This document shows positions 27,483 to 34,882 of a DNA stretch of 40,432 bases, in pieces (positions within the stretch are counted from its first letter, which is position 1; each line of letters starts with the position of its first letter). A program made the position numbers and the translations under genes. The stretch comes from a virus, in the IMG/VR virus record IMGVR_UViG_3300048433_001073, positions 1-40,432 of that record; one strand, 5' to 3'. The notes under the pieces are model-generated. The model saw only the letters and a program-made list of their open reading frames with translations. It was not told where the DNA came from and made no database searches.

Positions 27483-28850
27483 ATGTCACAAGAAGATATT
27501 ATCGAAGACATCACTGAAGAAGCTTTGCTTGAAGATCAGGAGCTTGTGCAGGATACATCTGCCGAAGAAGTTACTGAAGAACAAAGCTATTCTGATGCAA
27601 TTAAGAGTGTTCTTCTCGGAGAATCTAAATCATCTAAGAAAGAAGTCGAAGAAGACGAAGACGAGGATGATAAGGAAGAAGACGAGGATGAAGACGAAAT
27701 GGAAGAAGGCTACATGAAGGCTTCTAAATCTAAGAAGAAAATGGAGGATGAAGAGTCCGACGAAGAAGACGAAGATGAAGAAGAAATGGATGAAGCTGTT
27801 TCCAAAAAAGAATCCGAGAAATCTAAGAAAGAAGACGAGGATGAAGATGAAGATGAAGATGAAGAAGAAATGGATGAAGCTTCTAAACTACCTACAGCTA
27901 CTGGTGACCCTGAAACAGCGGTTATCGTAAAAGATGGTGAAAAAGAAGCTGAAGCTACTGCTAAATCAATTGCAAAGTCAGGAATAAAACCTGTCGCTCA
28001 ACCAAAAGGTAAAGGCGATGCTAAAAAAGCAAAAGGAACTCAAGACGAAGAAGAATCAATTAAATCAGTTGAAAAAGCAGCAGACTCTAAGCCAAGCGCA
28101 AAGCAAGAAGATCTCGATCTCCTTATTTCCGCTGAAGCAAATCTAACAGAAGATTTCAAAGCAAAGGCATCTACTCTATTCGAAGCAGCTGTATCCCAAA
28201 AGGTTGTTGCAGAGAAAGAGCGTCTAGCAGAAACTTATGAGCAAAACCTTGTTGAAGAGGTTACTGAAATTCGTGAAAGCCTTATTACCAAGATTGACGA
28301 CTATCTAAATTATGTCGTTGAATCATGGGTTGAGGAAAATCAAATTGAAGTTGACTCAAAGCTTCGTACAGAAATTGCTGAAGGTTTCATCAGTTCTCTT
28401 AAAAATCTATTTGTTGAAAGTTACATTGAAGTACCTGCAGCAAAAGTAGATTTATTTGACGATCTAGAAAAAGAAGCTTCTGAAGTTAAAGAAAATCTTG
28501 AAGTAGCTACTAGCGAAATAAGCACCCTCTCTGAAAAGCTTGAGGTTCTTACTCGCGAGAAGATTATTTCAGAAAGCGCTAAAGATCTTGCTGAAACACA
28601 AGTAGCAAAATTGAAAGCACTTACCGAAGAAGTCGAATTTGTATCCGAAGAAGCTTTTGCTGAAAAGGTTGCAACCATTAAATCATCTGCATTTTCTTCA
28701 ACATCGACTGAGATCGTAGAAGAATCAGATTCAGAAACTGAAGTTATTGTAGAAGGCGAAAGCGATATTAACGAGAATGTCTCTAATGACATGAAAAAAT
28801 ATCTTTCAGCTCTTACACAAATTAAAAACAACAATCCCAACGGTAAATAA
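27483..28850 (+). CDS. gp22: Prohead scaffolding core protein gp22 with acidic insertion
   Basis: A 455-aa protein, far longer than T4 gp22 (269). The C-terminal two-thirds is the helical scaffold (LISAEANLTEDFKAKASTLF, EERxxxxE helices, DDYLNYVVESWVEENQIEV, and long coiled coils after residue 310). Residues about 53-133 are runs of Asp/Glu interrupted by KKE and EEMDEA repeats, coded by repetitive gaa/gac/gat triplets. The scaffold is removed by gp21. The acidic block resembles the polyacidic tail of T4 gp67, absent from the short upstream peptide. Apparent ORFs in the other + frames here are shadows of the repeat. Confidence 0.92.
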   Translation: MSQEDIIEDITEEALLEDQELVQDTSAEEVTEEQSYSDAIKSVLLGESKSSKKEVEEDEDEDDKEEDEDEDEMEEGYMKASKSKKKMEDEESDEEDEDEEEMDEAVSKKESEKSKKEDEDEDEDEDEEEMDEASKLPTATGDPETAVIVKDGEKEAEATAKSIAKSGIKPVAQPKGKGDAKKAKGTQDEEESIKSVEKAADSKPSAKQEDLDLLISAEANLTEDFKAKASTLFEAAVSQKVVAEKERLAETYEQNLVEEVTEIRESLITKIDDYLNYVVESWVEENQIEVDSKLRTEIAEGFISSLKNLFVESYIEVPAAKVDLFDDLEKEASEVKENLEVATSEISTLSEKLEVLTREKIISESAKDLAETQVAKLKALTEEVEFVSEEAFAEKVATIKSSAFSSTSTEIVEESDSETEVIVEGESDINENVSNDMKKYLSALTQIKNNNPNGK

Positions 28851-28888
28851 TTTACCACACTTACAACAATATAAAGAAAGAAATTAAT

Positions 28889-30154
28889 ATGTTTAACGCA
28901 GAAAATGACATCAAAAAGTGGGGCCCCGTGCTTGAGCACGCTGACGCACCCGCTATCTCAGATAACTACCGCAAGGCTGTTACAGCAAAACTACTTGAAA
29001 ATACTGAAGCCGCTCTTAAGCAAGAGTCTGCTCAGCTTGGTTCTCTTACAGAGAATAATCAAGGAATTGGTTCTGTTGATAACTTCAACCCAGTACTTAT
29101 CTCTCTTGTACGCCGTGCAATGCCTAACCTTATCGCTTACGATATCGCTGGTGTTCAGCCAATGAGCGGACCAACTGGTCTTATCTTCGCAATGAAGAGC
29201 AAATATGCTGACGGTAATGCTATCACTCCTAGTTCTAGCCAAGACGAAGCATTCGCTCCTGAAACTGGCACAGTAGCTACTAGCATTGTTACTAACGAGC
29301 CTAACACAGCATTCTCCGGTGCATCTGGTGGTGTTGGTATTGCTACAGGAACAGCTGAAACTCTCGGTGCATCTGGTAATCTATTCGGTGAAATGGGTTT
29401 CTCTATCGAGAAAGCAACTGTAACAGCTAAGACACGTGCTCTTAAAGCTGAATACACAATGGAGCTTGCTCAAGATCTTAAAGCTATCCACAATTTGGAT
29501 GCTGAGTCTGAGCTTGCTAACATCCTATCGACTGAAATCCTTGCTGAAATCAATCGTGAAGTTATCGGTTCGATCAACACAGTTGCTAAAACTGGTGCTG
29601 AATCAACTGATGTTGCTGGTACATTCAACCTCGTTGCTGATGCTGACGGTCGTTGGGCATTTGAGAAGTTCAAAAGCCTTATGTTCCAAATCGAAATGGA
29701 AGCTAATACAATTGCTCGCCAAACTCGTCGCGGTAAAGGTAACTTCATCGTCTGTTCAAGCAACATCGCTTCAGCTCTTGCTTCAGCGGGTTCTCTAGAT
29801 TACACAGGCGCTCTTGCATCTAACCTTAACGTTGATGACACTGGAAACACCTTTGCAGGTGTTCTTAACGGTCGCACAAAGGTCTATATCGACCCATTCG
29901 CTGCAAGCGATTATGTAACAACTGGCTATCGTGGAACTAATCCATACGATGCTGGTCTGTTCTATTGCCCATATGTACCACTCACTATGGTACGTGCAGT
30001 TGACGAAACCAACTTCCAACCGAAGATGGCTTTCAAGACTCGTTACGGAATGCAACAAAATCCATTCGTTGGTGTTGCTGATGGTGTTGGATCTGCTGAT
30101 AGCAATCCTTACTTCCGTCGCTTCGAAGTATCGAATATCAACGCAGTAGACTAA
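28889..30154 (+). CDS. gp23: Major capsid protein gp23
   Basis: A 421-aa HK97-fold capsid protein (T4: 521; the T4 insertion domain seems reduced). Strong signatures: NDIKKWGPVLEHADAP, LVRRAMPNLIAYDIAGVQPM, SGPTGLIFAMKSKY, EMGFSIEKATVTAKTRALKA, ELANILSTEILAEINREV, GKGNFIVCSSNIASAL and YCPYVPLTMVRA. A gp21 cleavage motif Leu-Thr-Glu lies at residues 53-55, aligned with the Leu-Thr-Glu site of T4, so mature gp23 would start at Asn56. The only late-like box upstream is TATAAAGA (28870-28877), one mismatch from consensus. Codon choice is rich in C-ending codons, as expected for an abundant protein. Confidence 0.97.
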   Translation: MFNAENDIKKWGPVLEHADAPAISDNYRKAVTAKLLENTEAALKQESAQLGSLTENNQGIGSVDNFNPVLISLVRRAMPNLIAYDIAGVQPMSGPTGLIFAMKSKYADGNAITPSSSQDEAFAPETGTVATSIVTNEPNTAFSGASGGVGIATGTAETLGASGNLFGEMGFSIEKATVTAKTRALKAEYTMELAQDLKAIHNLDAESELANILSTEILAEINREVIGSINTVAKTGAESTDVAGTFNLVADADGRWAFEKFKSLMFQIEMEANTIARQTRRGKGNFIVCSSNIASALASAGSLDYTGALASNLNVDDTGNTFAGVLNGRTKVYIDPFAASDYVTTGYRGTNPYDAGLFYCPYVPLTMVRAVDETNFQPKMAFKTRYGMQQNPFVGVADGVGSADSNPYFRRFEVSNINAVD

Positions 30155-30178
30155 GATTAATTAGTTTATAAACTTCTT

Positions 30179-30211
30179 AAGTGGAGGTCTTTCGGGGCCT
30201 CCACTTTTTTT
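30179..30211 (+). terminator. Strong rho-independent terminator after gp23
   Basis: Stem AAGTGGAGG / CCTCCACTT (30179-30187 with 30198-30206) followed by seven T. It ends the head gene unit; the next late promoter starts 2 nt later. Confidence 0.93.
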
Positions 30212-30212
30212 G

Positions 30213-30220
30213 TATAAATA
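30213..30220 (+). promoter_or_regulatory. Late promoter box TATAAATA
   Basis: Exact late element 5 nt before the ATG at 30226 and directly after the gp23 terminator. Confidence 0.85.
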
Positions 30221-30225
30221 CATGT

Positions 30226-30693
30226 ATGACACAACTAACAGATAACTTTAATATGCTCTCGCCTACAGGGTTTAGAGTAACAATTGAATCACCTAAATTT
30301 TCGAATTTAGAATACTTCATTAGCACTGTCAGTCTTCCAACAATTTCTTTAGCAGAGGCGGAAGCTGGTTTTAGAAATTATCAGGGATTTGTTCCTGGTG
30401 ATAAGGTTTCGTATGATACTCTTGATATGTCGTTTGTAATTGACGAAGATATGAAAAACTATACTGAAGTCTTCAATTGGATTAAAGCAAATGCTGATGA
30501 AAATCTTCCGGCAAAACACGACCTTATCTTGTCAATTCTAACAAGTCACAATAATTTAAATAAGCAAATTAAGTTTGTTAATGCAATGCCGACCTCTTTA
30601 GGAGGAGTTGAGTTCAATACTCAGGTTGACACAATTGACTACTTACAAAGTACGATCTCTTTTAGATATGATTACTTTGAAATAATTCTATAA
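30226..30693 (+). CDS. Tail-tube-fold virion protein (gp3-position candidate)
   Basis: A 155-aa product from ATG 30226. An upstream in-frame GTG at 30181 lies within the terminator hairpin and is rejected. The pattern SPTGFRVTIESPKF, ISTVSLPTISLAEA, GFRNYQGFVPGDKVSYDTLD and VIDEDMKNYTEVFNWI parallels the layout of gp19 in this same genome (LP turn, FRG/FRN, GD, acidic-aromatic, W). It is therefore probably a tail-tube paralogue such as a tube terminator, initiator or completion protein. In related marine phages the gene after gp23 is, as I recall, annotated gp3. The exact T4 equivalent is not established from sequence alone. Confidence 0.65.
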   Translation: MTQLTDNFNMLSPTGFRVTIESPKFSNLEYFISTVSLPTISLAEAEAGFRNYQGFVPGDKVSYDTLDMSFVIDEDMKNYTEVFNWIKANADENLPAKHDLILSILTSHNNLNKQIKFVNAMPTSLGGVEFNTQVDTIDYLQSTISFRYDYFEIIL

Positions 30694-30702
30694 AATTTAA
30701 AC

Positions 30703-30710
30703 TATAAATA
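30703..30710 (+). promoter_or_regulatory. Late promoter box TATAAATA
   Basis: Exact late element 10 nt before the uvsY ATG at 30721. It suggests that the recombination genes are also transcribed late. Confidence 0.75.
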
Positions 30711-30720
30711 ACTCTATACT

Positions 30721-31167
30721 ATGATACTTGATGATATACTAAAAATGTGGGGTGAAGACGTTAAGATTGATGATCTTAACCTTGATTCAGAAACGGTAAA
30801 GTCTGCTAAATTGCATTCTAAATACCTCGAACTTTTTTCTTTAGCAAAGCTTCAATTAAAGCGAAATGAGATGGAGCTAGATAAAGTTCGTAAAGAGAAA
30901 TGGCTTTACTATAATGGTAAGATGTCAAAAGAACAGATTGATGAACGATCTTGGAAGTATGATCCATTCGATGGAATGACTAAACCATTAAAGTCAGATA
31001 TGGATATGTACTATAAGACTGATGAAGATATAGTTCGAATAACAAGTAAGATTGAATACCAAAAAGCAGTAGTAGAAACTCTTGAAGAAATCATGAACAA
31101 TATTCGGTGGAGACATGGCCACATAAAGAATATTTTAGATTTCAAGAAGTTTACTTCTGGTGTATAA
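30721..31167 (+). CDS. uvsY: Recombination mediator UvsY
   Basis: A 148-aa protein (T4: 137). The layout fits UvsY: an N-terminal ILDDILKMWGEDVKIDD, a helical Lys/Glu-rich middle (LHSKYLELFSLAKLQLKRNE, then KVRKEKWLYYNGKM) and a C-terminal AVVETLEEIMNNI...HIKNILDFKKF. UvsY loads the UvsX recombinase onto gp32-coated ssDNA during recombination-dependent replication. uvsW begins at the last base of its stop codon (TAATG). Confidence 0.92.
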   Translation: MILDDILKMWGEDVKIDDLNLDSETVKSAKLHSKYLELFSLAKLQLKRNEMELDKVRKEKWLYYNGKMSKEQIDERSWKYDPFDGMTKPLKSDMDMYYKTDEDIVRITSKIEYQKAVVETLEEIMNNIRWRHGHIKNILDFKKFTSGV

Positions 31168-32660
31168 TGATTAATATTAGGAAAAAAGACGAAGCTCACT
31201 TAGTTATAGAGTCAGAGGATTCTGGACTACTAAGAGAGCTGAGTGAATACTTTACGTTCTTCGTTGAAGGATATAAGTTCATGCCTGCATATCGTAATAA
31301 AATGTGGGATGGAAAGCTCAGACTATTTGATATGCGATCGCAACAAATTCCGTTTGGTCTTTTAGGTAAAGTAGACGAGTTTGCCAGAGCTCGTAAGTAT
31401 AAAACTATAGTAGATCCTACAATAAAACCAACATTAAGTGCCACTGACGAAGAGTTAGATAAGTTTATTGGATCTCTACCATTATCGTTAAATGGTGAAA
31501 AGATCGAGGCACGTGACTATCAGGTTGATGCGTTTAAAAAAGCTACGAAGTCTCAGAGAGCTATTTTAGTTTCTCCAACTGGATCTGGTAAATCTCTTAT
31601 TATATACATGCTGTCACGATATTTCTTAAGCAAAGATATGGATAAGAAGGTACTCATCGTAGTTCCTACTACATCTTTGGTTGAGCAAATGACGAAAGAT
31701 TTTGCAGATTATTCAGGCTGTGATGATGAATTTGATGTAGACGAAGATGTGCATAAGATATATTCAGGAAAAGAAAAGCACAATATCGAATCAAGTATTG
31801 TAATCACTACATGGCAGAGTGCGATTAAACTACCTCTCGATTGGTTTAGATCATATGGAATGATTGTAGGTGATGAAGCACACACATTTAAAGCGAAGAG
31901 TTTAACCACTATAATGAATCGTTTGAATCAAGCATACTTCCGAATAGGAACAACTGGTACTCTCGATGGTGGTAAAGTAAACGAGCTCGTTCTCGAAGGA
32001 AGCTTTGGTCCAACATACCAAGTAACCACCACAAAAACGCTGATCGATTCAAAGACTCTTGCAGATTTGACTATTGAAGCATTGGTACTTAAGTACTCAG
32101 ACGAAGTTAGAAAGATGATGGCTCGTGCCAAATATCAGGATGAGATTAACTTTATTGTTCTGAATGAATCTCGTAATAAGTTTATCACAAACCTTACTTT
32201 GGATCAGAGTGGAAACACTCTTGTTCTATATAACCTTGTTAACAAACACGGGAAAGTCCTTTATAATATGATAAGTAAGAAGGCAAAGGGACGAAGCGTC
32301 TTCTTTGTGTCAGGCGAAGTGAACGCTGAGGAGCGAGAACGCATACGCGAACTTACTGAAAAGGAAACCGGTGCTATTATTGTAGCGAGTGTAGGAACAT
32401 TTAGTACAGGTATTAACGTTAAGAATTTACATAATATTGTATTTGCTGCACCGACCAAGTCACAGATTCGAGTCCTACAGTCCATTGGAAGAGGCTTGAG
32501 AAAGTCTGATTCAGGTCAAGAGACGATTGTTTATGATTTGGCAGATGACCTTTGTTGGAAAAAACATAAGAACTATACGCACAACCATGCTATAAATAGA
32601 ATTAAGATATATGCTAAAGAAGGTTTTAACTACAATATTCACCCAGTAAACATACCATAA
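31167..32660 (+). CDS. uvsW: Recombination helicase UvsW
   Basis: A 497-aa protein (T4: about 503). The start is the ATG that overlaps the uvsY stop; a longer in-frame ATG at 31107 lies inside uvsY. SF2 helicase motifs: Q-like ARDYQVDAF near 115, Walker A SPTGSGKS at 136-143, motif II GDEAH at 235-239, motif III GTTGTL at 261-266, and motif VI QSIGRGLRK near 440. The N-terminal 90 residues match the UvsW substrate-recognition domain. It unwinds R-loops and branched DNA, shifting replication to the recombination-dependent mode. An internal TATAAATA (32591-32598) lies near its 3' end. Confidence 0.95.
   Translation: MINIRKKDEAHLVIESEDSGLLRELSEYFTFFVEGYKFMPAYRNKMWDGKLRLFDMRSQQIPFGLLGKVDEFARARKYKTIVDPTIKPTLSATDEELDKFIGSLPLSLNGEKIEARDYQVDAFKKATKSQRAILVSPTGSGKSLIIYMLSRYFLSKDMDKKVLIVVPTTSLVEQMTKDFADYSGCDDEFDVDEDVHKIYSGKEKHNIESSIVITTWQSAIKLPLDWFRSYGMIVGDEAHTFKAKSLTTIMNRLNQAYFRIGTTGTLDGGKVNELVLEGSFGPTYQVTTTKTLIDSKTLADLTIEALVLKYSDEVRKMMARAKYQDEINFIVLNESRNKFITNLTLDQSGNTLVLYNLVNKHGKVLYNMISKKAKGRSVFFVSGEVNAEERERIRELTEKETGAIIVASVGTFSTGINVKNLHNIVFAAPTKSQIRVLQSIGRGLRKSDSGQETIVYDLADDLCWKKHKNYTHNHAINRIKIYAKEGFNYNIHPVNIP
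32591..32598 (+). promoter_or_regulatory. Internal TATAAATA within uvsW (possible late promoter)
   Basis: Exact late-box match inside coding sequence, 61 nt before the downstream ATG at 32660. It could serve the small downstream gene, or may be a chance match in AT-rich DNA. Confidence 0.35.
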
Positions 32661-33103
32661 TGAATGACTTTTACGACGATATTTTTTCAGAGAATCTAGC
32701 AACATACAAACTAACTGATAGCAGCTATATAGTAGCTGAAGAGGTAGAGATCGATAAAGATACCGGATCTATTTACGTAGCAAACCCGCTTGAAATGATT
32801 AGGGAAAAAGGAGGTATGCGCCTTAAGCCATGGATAATAGTTGAAACTGATGGCATAGTTGAACTTAACTCAGCAAACATAATATGTCGAACCGAAGTTC
32901 CGAACGTGGTATCTAAGTACTATTTAAAATATATCGCTTACGATAAACTTATTAATAATATACAGAAGCTAGAAGAAGAGGAGATTAATCAAGAAGTAGA
33001 CCAAGATACTAACGATGAATTTGATAATCTAGATTCAACGTATGACTTCTTTGATAAACTGCATAAGCCGAAAGAATCAAGATGGGATTGGAAAGCTAAC
33101 TGA
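32660..33103 (+). CDS. Conserved-type hypothetical, small beta domain with acidic tail
   Basis: A 147-aa protein whose ATG overlaps the uvsW stop (TAATG). The N-terminal 80 residues (YKLTDSSYIVAEEVEID, TGSIYVANPLEMI, LKPWIIVETDGIVELNSANI) have the strand spacing of a small beta barrel, possibly Lsm/Hfq-like. The C-terminal part is an acidic helix (KLEEEEINQEVDQDTNDEFD) ending in WDWKAN. I recall related unlabelled proteins in marine T4-like phages at this point. Translational coupling to uvsW suggests a nucleic-acid-related role, but no catalytic motif is seen. Confidence 0.65.
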   Translation: MNDFYDDIFSENLATYKLTDSSYIVAEEVEIDKDTGSIYVANPLEMIREKGGMRLKPWIIVETDGIVELNSANIICRTEVPNVVSKYYLKYIAYDKLINNIQKLEEEEINQEVDQDTNDEFDNLDSTYDFFDKLHKPKESRWDWKAN

Positions 33104-33172
33104 AGCTCTCTTTTGGTTGAATAAACCTATTATAACGTTTTTTATGAAATAAGTAAACCTTAAAAATAGTTA

Positions 33173-33201
33173 TTTACATATGTGATTAAATAGAGTATAA
33201 T
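33173..33201 (+). promoter_or_regulatory. Sigma70-like promoter upstream of gene 55
   Basis: TTTACA (33173-33178), 17-nt spacer, TATAAT (33196-33201), 7 nt before the ATG at 33209. It is close to the host housekeeping consensus, so gene 55 is probably made before late transcription. With initiation about 7 nt after the -10, the mRNA would have almost no leader. Confidence 0.75.
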
Positions 33202-33208
33202 ATACATT

Positions 33209-33811
33209 ATGAAAGAAGAAGAACCAGCTAAAAAACCAGCTAAGAGAGTACGTCGTGCCAAAGAGCACTATGTCAATAATAAAGAATTTTCCCAAGCAGT
33301 CGTCGATTATGTTAACAGCGTTAATGAATCTCGCACAGCAGGAAAAGAAGAACCAGTAATTACTGATTATATCGGTAGATGCTTTTTAAAGATAAGTGAC
33401 GGTCTATCCCATAAACCAAACTTTATTGGATACACATATAGAGAAGAAATGGTAATGGATGCAGTAGAAAATTGTATCAAAGCTATTATGAATTATAACG
33501 TTGAGAAAGCAACTCGCACAGGATTACCTAACGCGTTTGCATACTTTACTCAAATATCATATTATGCCTTTCTTCGAAGGATCGCAAAAGAAAAGAAACA
33601 ACAAGATATTAAAGAACGATACATCGCCTATGCAGGTGCAGATGCTTTCGCTGACTTTGATTCTGAAATGCCTACTGCGCAATCAGATAATATTATTGGC
33701 TCTATTCGTGCAAAGAATCAATCAATTAAAAATAAAGATTTAGCTCTTAAAGAGTTTAAAAAGAAAAGTAAGAAGACAGACAAACCAAGCGGTATAGAAC
33801 TTTTCTTTTAG
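33209..33811 (+). CDS. gp55: Late transcription sigma factor gp55
   Basis: A 200-aa protein (T4: 185). Shared landmarks: YVNNKEFSQAVVDYVN at residues 21-36, ISDGLSHKPNFIGYTYREEM at about 62-81, the region-2-like helix DAVENCIKAIMNYN, and FAYFTQISYYAFLRRIAKEKK at about 110-130. The last residues GIELFF are a hydrophobic-acidic tail like the clamp-binding C-terminus of T4 gp55. It directs RNA polymerase to the TATAAATA late promoters found throughout this window. The N-terminus carries a Lys/Arg-rich extension (KKPAKRVRRAK) not needed for the core fold. Confidence 0.93.
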   Translation: MKEEEPAKKPAKRVRRAKEHYVNNKEFSQAVVDYVNSVNESRTAGKEEPVITDYIGRCFLKISDGLSHKPNFIGYTYREEMVMDAVENCIKAIMNYNVEKATRTGLPNAFAYFTQISYYAFLRRIAKEKKQQDIKERYIAYAGADAFADFDSEMPTAQSDNIIGSIRAKNQSIKNKDLALKEFKKKSKKTDKPSGIELFF

Positions 33812-33820
33812 TATTACATT

Positions 33821-34882
33821 ATGAGCAAACTTGCTGTGTTAAATGACACCCACTTTGGTGTTAAGAATGGGTCGGCTATATTCATGGACTACGCCTCGAA
33901 GTTCTTTGATGAGGTATTCTTTCCATATTGTGTAGAGAATGATATAAAGCAAATTATTCACTTAGGTGATTTCTTTGACCATCGTAAATACGTTAACTAT
34001 AAGGTGTTAAAGCATTCTTATGATTGCTTCGTATCAAAGCTGTATGAGCATGATATGACAATGGATATTATTCCAGGTAATCATGACGTATATTGGAAGA
34101 ATACAAATACCCTCAATTCGCTTGAGACAATACTTAAACAATACTCTGATCGCATTAATATCCACATGCATCCAAATGATAAGGAGTTTGATGGATTAAG
34201 CATTGGCTTCCTTCCATGGATAACACAAGATAATCATGAAGAGTGCATGGACTTTATAGCGAAATCTAAATCGTCTATCATCGCTTCTCATCTCGAGTTA
34301 CAAGGATTTGAAATGGGTAAAGGTTTGCCTGTTGCTTCTCATGGATTAAATAGAAGTTTATTCTCTCGTTATGAAATGGTTCTATCAGGTCATTACCATA
34401 CTCGATCATGTCAAAACAATATACACTATCTTGGAACACAGATGGAATTAACATGGTCTGATGCTGGAGATCCTAAGTACTTTTATACTCTCGACACTCA
34501 ATCGCGTGAGTTAACACCTATAAGAAATAAGCATGTACTTTTTCGCAGAATAAGGTATAATGATACAGAGACAGAAGTAATAACAAAAAAAGACGTACAA
34601 GGAACATACGTTAAAATAGTAGTAGTTGCAAAGAAAGACTTATATGAATTCGATAAATTTATTGATCGCATCCAATCTTATGAACCATTTGAAATTAAGA
34701 TTGTTGAAACCTTCGACGAATACGCAGGAGAAAATGTCAACGACGATACAGTATCTACACTTGACACACCTACATTACTTAATACTTATGTCGATTCTAT
34801 AGAAACAGATCTTAAGACTGACAGATTAAAAACAATGTTACAAGAACTATTCGTAGAAGCACAGCAGCTTGAATCTATATAA
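33821..34882 (+). CDS. gp47: Recombination nuclease subunit gp47 (Mre11-like)
   Basis: A 353-aa protein (T4: 339). Metallophosphoesterase motifs in order: NDTHFG (Asp9, His11), GDFFDHR (Asp50), PGNHD (86-89), SHLE (His157) and GHYH (190-193). All metal ligands are present. With gp46 it forms the Mre11/Rad50-type complex that resects DNA ends for recombination. The stop overlaps the gp46 start (TAATG). A C-terminal alpha/beta region contacts gp46 in homologues. Confidence 0.95.
   Translation: MSKLAVLNDTHFGVKNGSAIFMDYASKFFDEVFFPYCVENDIKQIIHLGDFFDHRKYVNYKVLKHSYDCFVSKLYEHDMTMDIIPGNHDVYWKNTNTLNSLETILKQYSDRINIHMHPNDKEFDGLSIGFLPWITQDNHEECMDFIAKSKSSIIASHLELQGFEMGKGLPVASHGLNRSLFSRYEMVLSGHYHTRSCQNNIHYLGTQMELTWSDAGDPKYFYTLDTQSRELTPIRNKHVLFRRIRYNDTETEVITKKDVQGTYVKIVVVAKKDLYEFDKFIDRIQSYEPFEIKIVETFDEYAGENVNDDTVSTLDTPTLLNTYVDSIETDLKTDRLKTMLQELFVEAQQLESI

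Noticed and set aside
27640-27890. Tandem triplet-rich repeats that look like a repeat array
   Set aside because: They encode the Asp/Glu block of gp22; unit length and spacing do not fit CRISPR or iterons.
28421-28939. Antisense ORF (172 codons) over the end of gp22 and start of gp23
   Set aside because: It crosses two well-supported sense genes and shows no independent family signal.
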